DNA of 64,000 bases from DATIUV01 sp049322755 (GTDB taxonomy: Bacteria > Pseudomonadota > Gammaproteobacteria > Burkholderiales > UBA6910), in contig JBMOQX010000030.1 of assembly GCA_049322755.1 (NCBI GenBank), positions 1 to 64,000 of the forward strand, read 5' to 3'. Position numbers and translations under genes: made by a program. The notes below the pieces were generated by a model. That model was not told where the DNA came from, made no database searches, and worked only from the letters and a program-made list of their open reading frames with translations. Positions 7,483 through 15,841 of this stretch are shown here, piece by piece (the first letter of the stretch is position 1; the number at the start of each line of letters is the position of its first letter).

Positions 7483-7840
7483 GTCATCCTCCAATGGACG
7501 TGGCGGGAATTCCTGCCACCCGCGGCCGCTGCGCCCGGGGCGCTGGCTTCTTGTTGTCCGGCCCGGTTCGGCGGCCGGTGGCGCTTTCGGCGGTACGGGC
7601 GCAAGCCCTTACCGGATTTCTGTTTTTTTCGTTTCTATTCAAAATGCTGCAGCGCAAACGAGAGGCGTCGCGGGGCTGCCTGACGAAAACTAGCAGCGGC
7701 CCCTCCATAAGTCCAATGGATATGCATGATAGTCGTTATTCAGATCTCAAATTGTCAACCGCAGCCTGCCCGGATGCTTGCGCGGGCCCGAAACCATGGA
7801 GTACCGTGCGCCGCCTGAACCCGGATTTCGGAGATGAACC
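7483..7840. promoter_or_regulatory. Divergent control region between tctC and enoyl-CoA hydratase
   Basis: This 358-bp stretch has no gene. It contains the shared regulator box at 7691-7722, a TCCAATGGA core at 7490-7498 overlapping the tctC ribosome-binding site, and an AT-rich patch at about 7620-7650 that may hold the tctC promoter. No confident -10/-35 pair for either gene was seen. Confidence 0.55.
7691..7722 (+). promoter_or_regulatory. Putative LysR-type regulator box, copy 1
   Basis: TAGCAGCGGC, six free bases, then ATAAGTCCAATGGATA. The same two blocks with the same 6-bp spacing occur inverted at 9542-9573, at the promoter of the LysR gene. TCCAATGGA at its centre is a short palindrome. 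The box lies about 118 bp before the hydratase start and 209 bp before tctC, so one site could control both directions. Binding by the neighbouring LysR protein is inferred. Confidence 0.6.
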
Positions 7841-8611
7841 ATGGCAGTGGTGCTGGTGGAACGGCCCGCCGACGGCGTGGCGCTGGTGCGGCTCAACCGG
7901 CCGGACGCGCGCAATGCGCTGAACGGCGAACTGCGTGCGCAGCTGGCGGAGACGTTTCGCGCGCTGACCGACGACGATGGCGTGCGCTGCATCGTCGTCG
8001 CCGGCAACGACAAGGCGTTCGCCGCCGGCGCCGACCTGAAGGAAATCCAGAACGACGGCCCGGTGGAGATCCTGCAGCGGCAGGTGCTGCGCCTGTGGCA
8101 GGCGATCGCCACCTGCCCCAAACCCATCATCGCCGCAGTGAACGGCTTCGCGCTGGGCGGCGGCTGCGAGCTGGCGCTGCACGCGGACATCATCGTCGCC
8201 GGCGAGAACGCCACTTTCGGCCAGCCGGAAGTGAAAGTGGGCATCATGCCCGGCGGCGGCGCCACCCAGCGGCTGACGCGCGCGGTGGGGAAGTACCGGG
8301 CGATGAAAATGGTGCTGACCGGCGAGCCGGTCTCGGGGCGCGAGGCGGCGGCCATGGGGCTCGCCAGCGAAGTGGCGCCCGACGAGAAAGTGCTGCCGCG
8401 CGCCCTGGAGCTCGCCAGCGCCATCGCTGCGCTGCCGCCGCTCGCGGTGATGCAGACCAAGGAGGTGCTGCTGGCCGGCGCCGATGCGTCGCTCTACACC
8501 GGGCTGCTGCTGGAGCGCAAATCCTTCGAACTGCTGTTCGCGTCGCGCGACCAGAAGGAAGGCATCGCAGCGTTCCTCGAGAAGCGCAAGCCGAAGTTCG
8601 AAGGGCGCTGA
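7841..8611 (+). CDS. Enoyl-CoA hydratase
   Basis: A 256-residue crotonase-family protein with VALVRLNRPDARNALNGELR, the oxyanion-hole segment FAAGADLKEIQ, and NGFALGGGCELALHADIIVA. FGQPEVKVGIMPGGGATQRL carries the second catalytic glutamate (E of QPEVKVG). Together these match true short-chain enoyl-CoA hydratases such as PaaF. It adds water to trans-2-enoyl-CoA to give 3-hydroxyacyl-CoA, the substrate of the dehydrogenase at 9664. It is the first gene rightward from the shared control region and ends one base before the stop of the convergent LysR gene. Confidence 0.93.
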   Translation: MAVVLVERPADGVALVRLNRPDARNALNGELRAQLAETFRALTDDDGVRCIVVAGNDKAFAAGADLKEIQNDGPVEILQRQVLRLWQAIATCPKPIIAAVNGFALGGGCELALHADIIVAGENATFGQPEVKVGIMPGGGATQRLTRAVGKYRAMKMVLTGEPVSGREAAAMGLASEVAPDEKVLPRALELASAIAALPPLAVMQTKEVLLAGADASLYTGLLLERKSFELLFASRDQKEGIAAFLEKRKPKFEGR

Positions 8612-9517
8612 TCAGACGCGCCGGCTCAGGTCGGCCAGGGATTCGCGCAGCCAGGCGTGGCCGGGGTCGGCCTCCAGCGCCTGGTGCCATACCAGGAAAA
8701 TCGGGATGGCGGGACACTCCACCGGCGTTTTCAGGATCTTCAGGCGGAAGTTCTCGGCGTACACCGCGGCCATGCGCCGTGGCAGCGTGCAGACGAAGTC
8801 GGTGCCCTTGACGATCAGCGGCATCGACAGGAAGTGCGGCACCTGCAGCGCGATGCGGCGCGTGAGTCCCATTTTCTTGAGCGCGCGGTCGATCACCGGG
8901 CCTTCCGCGGTGCGCGGCGCCAGGATCACGTGGGGCAGGTCGACATACTGCTCCAGCGTCAGCACGTCACCGACGCTGGGGTGATCCTGGCGCACCATCG
9001 ACACCAGCGCCTCTTCCATCAGCAGCTGGTTCTGGAACTCGCGGTCCTTGATGCGGAAGTAGGTGATGGCGAGGTCCACCTCGCCCTGCTTCAGCGCCTC
9101 GTTGAGCAGGTTGCCGCCCAGCGGCTGGATGTCGAGCTTGAGCCGCGGCGCGGCCTGCGACAGCCAGTCCATGAAGCGCGGCATGATGACCGCCTCGCCG
9201 TAGTCCTCCACCGCCACCGTGAACTTGCGGTCGGAGAGGCGGTAGTCGAACTCGGTGTTGCCGCGCACCGCGTTCTGGATCAGGTCGAGCGCCTGGCGCA
9301 CCGGCGCCGCCATCAGCCGCGCCTTGGCCGTGGGCGTCATGCCCTGGGCGGTGCGGGTGAACAGGGGATCGTTGAGCGCGACGCGCAGCCGCGACAGGGC
9401 GTTGGACACCGCCGGCTGGCTCATGGCGAGACGGCGCGACGCGCGCGTCAGGTTGCCTTCGGCGAAGATGGCGTCGAACACCGCCAGCAGGTTGAGATCC
9501 AGGTTGCGGAAATTCAC
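8612..9517 (-). CDS. LysR-type transcriptional regulator
   Basis: A 301-residue LTTR. The N-terminal winged helix-turn-helix reads FRNLDLNLLAVFDAIFAEGN, followed by LTRASRRLAMSQPAVSNALSRLR. The rest is the two-lobed effector-binding domain. The GTG at 9517 was preferred because a good sigma-70 promoter upstream would place the RNA start near 9546, leaving only about 8 nt before the alternative ATG at 9538. The gene lies between the catabolic genes, and its own promoter overlaps a copy of the box found in front of the hydratase. It is therefore probably autoregulated and the local controller of the island. Confidence 0.9.
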   Translation of the reverse strand: MNFRNLDLNLLAVFDAIFAEGNLTRASRRLAMSQPAVSNALSRLRVALNDPLFTRTAQGMTPTAKARLMAAPVRQALDLIQNAVRGNTEFDYRLSDRKFTVAVEDYGEAVIMPRFMDWLSQAAPRLKLDIQPLGGNLLNEALKQGEVDLAITYFRIKDREFQNQLLMEEALVSMVRQDHPSVGDVLTLEQYVDLPHVILAPRTAEGPVIDRALKKMGLTRRIALQVPHFLSMPLIVKGTDFVCTLPRRMAAVYAENFRLKILKTPVECPAIPIFLVWHQALEADPGHAWLRESLADLSRRV

Positions 9518-9541
9518 GACACCAATAAGCCCCATCACACT

Positions 9542-9573
9542 TATCCATTGGACTTATAGTTTTGCCGCTGCTA
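9542..9573 (-). promoter_or_regulatory. Putative LysR-type regulator box, copy 2
   Basis: On the minus strand it reads TAGCAGCGGC, six bases, then ATAAGTCCAATGGATA, identical to copy 1 in both blocks and spacing. It covers the spacer and -10 region of the LysR gene promoter. Occupancy there would be expected to repress or tune the regulator's own synthesis. Confidence 0.6.
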
Positions 9574-9582
9574 AGTTGTCAA
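9553..9582 (-). promoter_or_regulatory. Sigma-70 promoter of the LysR gene
   Basis: On the minus strand a consensus -35 TTGACA (complement of 9577-9582) and a -10 TATAAG (complement of 9553-9558) are separated by 18 bp. Transcription would begin near 9546, about 29 nt before the GTG start. Confidence 0.65.
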
Positions 9583-9663
9583 GCGCCGCCTTGGATGCGG
9601 CGTTGAAACCAACCAGGAATCCCGCTGCGGCGCGGACCGCAGCGGGAGTCGAGGAGGGATTGC

Positions 9664-11190
9664 ATGGCGATGGACCCCGAAGCGGACGGGGCGGTGGTGG
9701 GCGTCGTGGGCGCCGGGGCCATGGGCCGCGGCATCGCGCAGGTCGCCGCCACCGGCGGCTATCGCGTCCTGCTCACCGACAGCCGCCCCGGCGCGGCGGC
9801 GGAGGCGCGCGAGTTCATCGCCGGCATGCTCAAGCGCGCGGCGGAGAAGGGCAGCATGAGCGCCGGCGACGCCGATGCCGCCGTGCAGCGCATCGAACTG
9901 GTGGACGCCGTCGCGGCGCTGAAACCCTGTGCGCTGGTGATCGAGGCGGTGGTCGAGGATCCGGCGGTGAAGCAGGCGCTGTTCGCGCAGCTCGAGGTCA
10001 TCGTCGCCGAGGACTGCATCATCGCTTCCAACACGTCGTCGCTGTCCGTCACGGCGCTGGCGTCGAAACTCCAGCGCCCCGGGCGCCTTGCCGGCTTCCA
10101 CTTCTTCAACCCGGTGCCGCTGATGAAGCTGGTGGAAGTCATCGATGGCGTGCGCACCGAGGCGTGGGTCGCGGACACGCTGGCGGCCGTGGGCAAACGC
10201 ATGGGCCGCGAGCCGGTGCGGGTGAAGGACGCGCCGGGTTTCCTGGTGAACCAGGTGGGGCGCGGCTTCACCATCGAGGCCGCGCACCTGGTGGGCGAGG
10301 GAATTGCGAGCTTCGTCGACGTGGACCGCATCATGCGCGACCTCGCCGGATTCCGCATGGGCCCGTTCGAGCTGATGGAGCTCACCGGCCTCGACGTGAC
10401 GCACCCGGCCACCGAGCTGATCTATGAGCAGTTCTATCACGAGCCGCGCTACCGGCCGTCGACGTTGATGGCGAGCCGCGTGGCCGCCGGCATCCTGGGC
10501 CGCAAGACCCGCCACGGCTTCTATGAGTACAAAGATGGCAAGCCGGTGGTCCCGCCCGAGCCGGCGGCGCCTGCCGCGCGGCCCGGGTCCGTCTGGGTGA
10601 GCGCCGCCGAACCGGAGGGCTGCGCCGTGCTGCGTCCGCTCCTGGAAAAGCTCGGCGCGAAAGTGGAAAGCGGCGACGCACCCTCCGCCGACGCGCTCTG
10701 CCTGGTGACGCCGCTGGGCGAGGACGCCACCACGGCGGCGCTCTCGCAGGGGCTCGACCCGCGCCGCACCGTGGCGGTGGACACGCTGTTTCCGCTGGAC
10801 AGGCGCCGCGTCATCATGGGCACGCCGATCACCGAGCCCGCGGCGCGTGAGGCCGCCCACGGCCTGCTCGCGGCCGATGGCGTGCCGGTCACGGTGATTC
10901 GCGACAGCCCGGGTTTCGTCGCGCAGCGTATCGTCGCGATGATCGCCAACATCGGCGCCAGCATCGCCCAGAATCGCACCGCCGCGCCCGCGGACATCGA
11001 CAAGGCCACGAAACTGGGGCTCAACTATCCCCATGGCCCGCTGGGCTTCGGCGACGCGCTGGGACCGCGACGGGCGCTGAAGGTGCTGGAGAACATGCAA
11101 CGGACCTACGGCGATCCGCGCTATCGCCCCAACGTGTGGCTCGCACGCCGCGCGCGCCTGGGCGTCTCGCTGCTCACGCCGGAGGATTGA
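9664..11190 (+). CDS. 3-hydroxyacyl-CoA dehydrogenase, two-domain (PaaH/PaaC type)
   Basis: A 508-residue enzyme. Residues 10-40 form the NAD-binding Rossmann motif (VVGVVGAGAMGRGIAQVAAT). LAGFHFFNPVPLMKLVEVI carries the catalytic histidine, and KDAPGFLVNQVGRGF starts the dimerisation domain. A second, shorter C-terminal domain (RDSPGFVAQRIVAMIANIG to the end) repeats the dehydrogenase C-terminal fold, as in PaaH-type enzymes. It oxidises 3-hydroxyacyl-CoA to 3-oxoacyl-CoA with NAD+. It begins 146 bp from the LysR start on the opposite strand and is followed by the thiolase. Confidence 0.93.
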   Translation: MAMDPEADGAVVGVVGAGAMGRGIAQVAATGGYRVLLTDSRPGAAAEAREFIAGMLKRAAEKGSMSAGDADAAVQRIELVDAVAALKPCALVIEAVVEDPAVKQALFAQLEVIVAEDCIIASNTSSLSVTALASKLQRPGRLAGFHFFNPVPLMKLVEVIDGVRTEAWVADTLAAVGKRMGREPVRVKDAPGFLVNQVGRGFTIEAAHLVGEGIASFVDVDRIMRDLAGFRMGPFELMELTGLDVTHPATELIYEQFYHEPRYRPSTLMASRVAAGILGRKTRHGFYEYKDGKPVVPPEPAAPAARPGSVWVSAAEPEGCAVLRPLLEKLGAKVESGDAPSADALCLVTPLGEDATTAALSQGLDPRRTVAVDTLFPLDRRRVIMGTPITEPAAREAAHGLLAADGVPVTVIRDSPGFVAQRIVAMIANIGASIAQNRTAAPADIDKATKLGLNYPHGPLGFGDALGPRRALKVLENMQRTYGDPRYRPNVWLARRARLGVSLLTPED

Positions 11191-11210
11191 GCGAGCGTAG
11201 AGCATGCATT

Positions 11211-11304
11211 TCGAACCGCCAAGGGCGCGAAGGACGCGAAGGAAAAGGCGACGAACGTGCTGGAAAGGGTTTCCTTGGCGTCCTTCGCGTCCTTGGCGGT
11301 TCAA
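11211..11304. repeat. Palindromic intergenic repeat, copy 2
   Basis: Same architecture as 4339-4437: a left arm starting GAACCGCCAAGGGCGCG, and a right arm ending GTCCTTGGCGGTTC. The arms are better conserved here and could pair over about 30 bp. It lies between the dehydrogenase stop and the thiolase ribosome-binding site. Confidence 0.75.
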
Positions 11305-11318
11305 TTGAAGGAGATTCA

Positions 11319-12521
11319 ATGTTGAATGCCTATTTGTACGACGGCCTGCGAACGCCCTTCGGCCGCAACGCCGGCGCACTGGCGAAAGTGCGCCCCGATG
11401 ACCTGCTGGCGGGGGTGATCCGCGACGTGGTGGTGCGCAGCGCATTCAAGCCCGAGCAGATCGAGGACGTGGTGGTGGGCTGCGGCAACCAGGCGGGCGA
11501 GGACAGCCGCTGCATCGCGCGCCACGCCGGCCTGCTGGCGGGACTGCCGATCGAGACCGCCGGCGCGGTCCTGCAGCGCAACTGCGGCAGCGGCCTGCAG
11601 GCGATCATTTCTGCGAGCCATGCCCTGACCTGCGGCGAGGGCGAGGTGATGGTGGCGGGCGGCGTCGAGAGCATGAGCCGCTCGGCGTTCGTCATGGGCA
11701 AGGCGGAGACCGCGTTCGCGCGGGAAGTGAAGATCTTCGATTCCGCGCTGGGCGCACGCTTCCCCAATCCGCGGATCGAGTCCGAGTTCGGCGCCGACAC
11801 GATGCCGGAGACCGCCGACAACCTGGCGCGCGAGTTCGACATCTCCCGCGATGCCTGCGATCGCTTCGCCGAGGGTTCGCAGCGCAAGTACGCCATCGCC
11901 AAGGGGGAGGGCTTCTTTGCCGGCGAGATCGCGCCGGTGACGGTGCCGGCCAGGAAAGGCGAAACGGTGGTGGTCACCGAGGACGAGCACCCGCGCGCCG
12001 ACACCAGCGCGGATGCGCTGGCGAGACTGCAGCCGCTCAACCGGGACGGCGTCACCACGGCTGGCAATGCCTCGGGCATCAACGACGGCGCCGTGGCGAT
12101 GATCCTGGCGACCCGCGCCGCGGGCGACGCGGCCGGCGCGACGCCCATGGCGCGCATCGTGGCGTCCGCGGCGGCGGGCGTGCCGCCGCGCATCATGGGC
12201 TACGGCCCGGTGCCGGCCGCCCACAAGGCGCTGGAGCGCGCCGGGCTCACGCTCAAGGACATGGACGTGATCGAGATCAACGAGGCGTTCGCCGCCCAGG
12301 TGCTGGCGTGCCTGCGCGGAATGTCGCTGGGATTCGACGATCCGCGCGTGAACCCCAACGGTGGCGCGATCGCGGTGGGCCATCCGCTGGGCGCTTCGGG
12401 TCCGCGCCTTCTGCTCACCGCGGCCCGCGAGCTGCAGCGGCGCGGGGGCCGCTACGCGCTGGTGTCGATGTGCATCGGCGTTGGCCAGGGCATTGCGGCC
12501 GTCATCGAGCGCTGCGAGTAG
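11319..12521 (+). CDS. Acetyl-CoA acyltransferase (thiolase, PcaF/PaaJ-like)
   Basis: A 400-residue thiolase. LQRNCGSGLQAI carries the acyl-accepting cysteine (C89). EINEAFAAQ, NPNGGAIAVGHPLGASGPR (catalytic histidine) and SMCIGVGQG (second cysteine) are all intact. It cleaves a 3-oxoacyl-CoA with CoA, giving acetyl-CoA and a shortened acyl-CoA. The ATG at 11319 has a GAAGGAGA site; a longer frame from 11136 would run through the palindromic repeat and was rejected. It is the last step of the beta-oxidation-like set in this island. Confidence 0.93.
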   Translation: MLNAYLYDGLRTPFGRNAGALAKVRPDDLLAGVIRDVVVRSAFKPEQIEDVVVGCGNQAGEDSRCIARHAGLLAGLPIETAGAVLQRNCGSGLQAIISASHALTCGEGEVMVAGGVESMSRSAFVMGKAETAFAREVKIFDSALGARFPNPRIESEFGADTMPETADNLAREFDISRDACDRFAEGSQRKYAIAKGEGFFAGEIAPVTVPARKGETVVVTEDEHPRADTSADALARLQPLNRDGVTTAGNASGINDGAVAMILATRAAGDAAGATPMARIVASAAAGVPPRIMGYGPVPAAHKALERAGLTLKDMDVIEINEAFAAQVLACLRGMSLGFDDPRVNPNGGAIAVGHPLGASGPRLLLTAARELQRRGGRYALVSMCIGVGQGIAAVIERCE

Positions 12522-12531
12522 GCCGGGCATC

Positions 12532-13743
12532 GTGGTGACGGCGCAGCCCGTGCACCGGGAAGTCACGCTGACCGGCGGCGACTTCGCCTGGGACGATCCG
12601 TTCCTGCTGGAGCGGGAGCTCTCGGACGAAGAGCGCATGATTCGCGACAGCGCGCGCGATTATGCCCAGGAGAAGCTCGCGCCCCGCATCCTGGAGTGGA
12701 ACCGCCATGAGCGCTTCGATCCCGCGGTGATGTGCGAGATGGGCGAGCTGGGGCTGCTGGGCGCGCCGCTATCGGGCTACGGTTGCGCCGGCGTGAGCTA
12801 CGTCGCCTACGGGCTCATCATGCGCGAGCTGGAGCGCGTGGATACCGCGTTCCGGTCCGCGTGCGGCGTGCAGACGACGCTTTCGATGCTGCCGATCTAC
12901 GCCTACGGCAGCGAGGACCAGCGCGAGAAGTACCTGCCGCGCATGGCGAAGGGCGAGCTGCTGGGCTGCTTCGGCCTGACCGAGCCCGACCACGGCTCGG
13001 ATCCCGGCAGCATGCGCGCCCGCGCGCGCAAGGCCGACGGCGGCTGGCGCCTGACCGGCAACAAGATGTGGATCACGCACTCGCCCATCGCCGACCTGAT
13101 GGTGGTGTGGGCCAAGGACGACGACGGTGTCATCCGCGGCTTCATCCTGGAGCGCGGCATGAAGGGCCTGTCGACGCCCAAGATCGAGGGCAAGTTCTCG
13201 GTGCGCGCGTCGCCCACCGGCGAGATCGTCATGGACGACGTCTTTGTGCCGGAAGAGAACCTGCTGCCGGGGGTGAAGGGGCTCAAGGGACCGTTCGGCT
13301 GTCTCAACAACGCGCGCTTCGGCATCTGCTGGGGCGCCATGGGATCGGCCGAGTTCTGCTGGCACGCCGCGCGCCAGTACGCCATGGCGCGCAGCCAGTT
13401 CGGGCGGCCGCTGGCGGCCAACCAGCTGGTGCAGAAGAAGCTCGCCGACATGCAGACCGAAATCGCGCTCGGGCTGCTGGCCTGCCTGCGCGTGTCGCGG
13501 CTGCGCGACGAGGGGCTGGCGACGCCGGAGATGGTGTCGCTGCTCAAGCGCAACTGCGCCGGCAAGGCGCTGGAGATCGCCCGCGCGGCGCGGGACATGC
13601 ACGGCGGCAACGGCATCGCCGACGAATACCACGTGATCCGCCATCTGCTGAACCTGGAGACGGTGAACACGCTGGAAGGCACCCACGACATCCACGCGCT
13701 GGTGCTGGGCCGCGCCCAGACCGGCATCTCCGCTTTCAGCTAG
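12532..13743 (+). CDS. Glutaryl-CoA dehydrogenase-like acyl-CoA dehydrogenase
   Basis: About 403 residues. It has the flavin-binding segment LLGCFGLTEPDHGSDPGSM and the FAD-site segment NKMWITHSPIADLMVVW. The C-terminal stretch ARDMHGGNGIADEYHVIRH is followed by VNTLEGTHDIHALVLGRAQTG. The glutamate of NTLEGTHD is at the position of the catalytic base of glutaryl-CoA dehydrogenases, which oxidise and decarboxylate glutaryl-CoA to crotonyl-CoA. Starts at GTG 12532 or 12535 are both possible. Its product would feed the hydratase, dehydrogenase and thiolase beside it. Confidence 0.88.
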   Translation: MVTAQPVHREVTLTGGDFAWDDPFLLERELSDEERMIRDSARDYAQEKLAPRILEWNRHERFDPAVMCEMGELGLLGAPLSGYGCAGVSYVAYGLIMRELERVDTAFRSACGVQTTLSMLPIYAYGSEDQREKYLPRMAKGELLGCFGLTEPDHGSDPGSMRARARKADGGWRLTGNKMWITHSPIADLMVVWAKDDDGVIRGFILERGMKGLSTPKIEGKFSVRASPTGEIVMDDVFVPEENLLPGVKGLKGPFGCLNNARFGICWGAMGSAEFCWHAARQYAMARSQFGRPLAANQLVQKKLADMQTEIALGLLACLRVSRLRDEGLATPEMVSLLKRNCAGKALEIARAARDMHGGNGIADEYHVIRHLLNLETVNTLEGTHDIHALVLGRAQTGISAFS

Positions 13744-13750
13744 AAGGAAA

Positions 13751-15841
13751 ATGGCCACCGGACTCACCGCTCTCGTCAAGCCGGCGTCGATCGCGATCCT
13801 GGGCGCGTCGGCCGACTTCAGGAAGATCAACGGCCGCCCGCTCAAGCACCTGCTGGACAAGGGCTACCAGGGGAAGATCTACCCGGTCAATCCCAAGTAC
13901 GGGCGCATCGGCGATCTGCCCTGCTATCCGACGGTGGCGGCGATTCCAGGGCCCGTCGACCTGGCTGTGGTGGTGCTGCCGGCGGCCGCGGTGATCGACG
14001 CCTTCCGTGCCCTCGGGCGCAAGAAGGTGCCGGCGGCGGTGGTGTTCAGCTCGGGCTTCGGCGAGATGGGGCCCGAAGGCAAGCGCCTCGAACAGGAGTT
14101 GGCTCAGGTCGCGCGCGAGAACGGCGTTCGCCTGTGCGGGCCCAACTGCCTCGGCCTCATCAACGCCTTCGAGAAAGTCATCGCCACCTTCAGCCAGTAC
14201 GCCGACGGCGAGAACGTTCCGGGGCCGGTGGCGTTCGTCACCCAGTCCGGCGCGTTCGGCACCGCCATCGCCGCGCTGGCGCGCAACCGGCGCCTGGGCA
14301 TCGGCTATTTCGTAAACACCGGCAACGAGGCCGACGTGAACCTGGTGAGCGCGATGGAGGAGGTGCTGCAGGACCCGCGCATCCGCGTTGGCACCGGCTA
14401 CATCGAGGGGCTCAGAGACGGCGCCGGCCTGGCACGGCTGGCGCGCCAGGCGCTGGAGCTGGGCAAGCCGCTGGTGCTGACCAAGGTGGGGCGCATGGCC
14501 GCCGGCGCGCGCGCGGCGGCGTCCCACACCGGTTCGCTGGCGGGCGAAGACGCGGTGTTCGACGGCGTCGTGCGCCAGCTCGGCATCGTGCGCGCGAGGA
14601 ACGAAGAGCACATGCTGGACATGGCGCAGGTGTTCGCCCACTGCGCGCTGCCCGAGGGCCGCGGCATCGGCATCGCCAGCCAGTCGGGTGGCGCCGGCGT
14701 GCTGATGGCCGATCGCGCCGAGGAGCTGGGCCTGTCGGTGCCGACGCTTACGCCGGAGACGCAGGCGAAAATCAAGGCGACGATTCCGGGGTTCGGCGTC
14801 GCCGCCAATCCCATCGACGTCACCGGCCAGTTCGTCGCCGAGCCGGCGATCCTGCGCGAGAGCATCCTGCTGATGCTGGAGGATCCGCAGGTGCACATCG
14901 GCATCGCCTGGCTGCAGCTCATGCACGCCAACGTCGACCTGCTGGTGAAGATCTTCGAGGAAGTGAAGGCGCGCACCGCCAAGCCGTTCATTGTTGTCTG
15001 GGTGGCGGCGCCGGACGCGGCGGTGAAGGCACTGGCCGAGCGCGGCATCCCGATGCTGCGCGGCGGCGAACCCGCCATCGACGCCATCGCCGGCATGGTG
15101 CAGTTTGCGGAGGCGCGCAAGCGCTTCCTCGCCGAACGCGCGGCGGCACCGGCGCCGCCGCAGCTCAAGCTGCCGGCAGGGGGCGGCGTGGTGTCGACGG
15201 TGGAAGCCGCCGCGCTGCTGCAGACCGCGGGCGTGCCGATGGCGCCGGTGCGGCTCGCGGCGGACGCTGACGCAGCGGTCGCAGCGGCCCGCGATCTGGG
15301 CTATCCGGTGGCGCTCAAGATCGAGTCGCCCGACATTCTCCACAAGACCGAGGCGAAGGGCGTGCGGCTGAACCTTGCCGACGAGGCCGCCGTGCGCGGG
15401 GCGTTCGCGGAAATCATGACCGCCGCGCGCCGCCACAAGGCCGATGCGCGCGTCGACGGCGTGGTGGTTCAAGCCATGGCGCGCGGCGACGTGGAGTTCG
15501 TCCTCGGGCTGAAGAACGATCCCGCGTTCGGCCCGGTATTGATGGCGGGCCTGGGCGGGGTGCTGGTGGAAGTTCTGAAGGACGTCGCGTTCCGCCGCTG
15601 TCCGCTGGCGCCGCACGAGGCGGAGCAGATGCTCGCGGAGCTGAAGGGGCGGGCAATCCTCGATGGCGTACGCGGCAAGCCCCCGGTCAACCGCAAGGCG
15701 CTGACCGAGCTGATCTGCGCCGTCTCGCGCTTCGGTGCCGCCGCCGGCGAGCGGCTCGCCGAGCTGGACCTCAATCCCGTGCTGCTGTCGGCTGACGGCG
15801 CCGTCGCGGTGGACAGCGTCCTGGTGCTGAATCCCGCCTAG
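13751..15841 (+). CDS. Acyl-CoA ligase (ADP-forming type), fused alpha-beta
   Basis: A 696-residue protein with CoA-binding (residues 10-130), succinyl-CoA synthetase-like ligase and C-terminal ATP-grasp domains. AAASHTGSLAGEDAVFDG holds the histidine expected to be phosphorylated. LQTAGVPMAPVRLAADADAA to ALKIESPDILHKTEAKGVRL is the ATP-grasp core. Such enzymes interconvert an acid, ATP and CoA with acyl-CoA, ADP and phosphate. Here it may activate the imported acid. It starts 7 bp after the dehydrogenase stop, and its TAG overlaps the CTA of the converging amidase remnant. Confidence 0.85.
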   Translation: MATGLTALVKPASIAILGASADFRKINGRPLKHLLDKGYQGKIYPVNPKYGRIGDLPCYPTVAAIPGPVDLAVVVLPAAAVIDAFRALGRKKVPAAVVFSSGFGEMGPEGKRLEQELAQVARENGVRLCGPNCLGLINAFEKVIATFSQYADGENVPGPVAFVTQSGAFGTAIAALARNRRLGIGYFVNTGNEADVNLVSAMEEVLQDPRIRVGTGYIEGLRDGAGLARLARQALELGKPLVLTKVGRMAAGARAAASHTGSLAGEDAVFDGVVRQLGIVRARNEEHMLDMAQVFAHCALPEGRGIGIASQSGGAGVLMADRAEELGLSVPTLTPETQAKIKATIPGFGVAANPIDVTGQFVAEPAILRESILLMLEDPQVHIGIAWLQLMHANVDLLVKIFEEVKARTAKPFIVVWVAAPDAAVKALAERGIPMLRGGEPAIDAIAGMVQFAEARKRFLAERAAAPAPPQLKLPAGGGVVSTVEAAALLQTAGVPMAPVRLAADADAAVAAARDLGYPVALKIESPDILHKTEAKGVRLNLADEAAVRGAFAEIMTAARRHKADARVDGVVVQAMARGDVEFVLGLKNDPAFGPVLMAGLGGVLVEVLKDVAFRRCPLAPHEAEQMLAELKGRAILDGVRGKPPVNRKALTELICAVSRFGAAAGERLAELDLNPVLLSADGAVAVDSVLVLNPA

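Noticed and set aside
9571..11445. 624-codon minus-strand frame opposite the hydroxyacyl-CoA dehydrogenase
   Set aside because: Shadow frame that also runs through the palindromic repeat; no recognisable domain.
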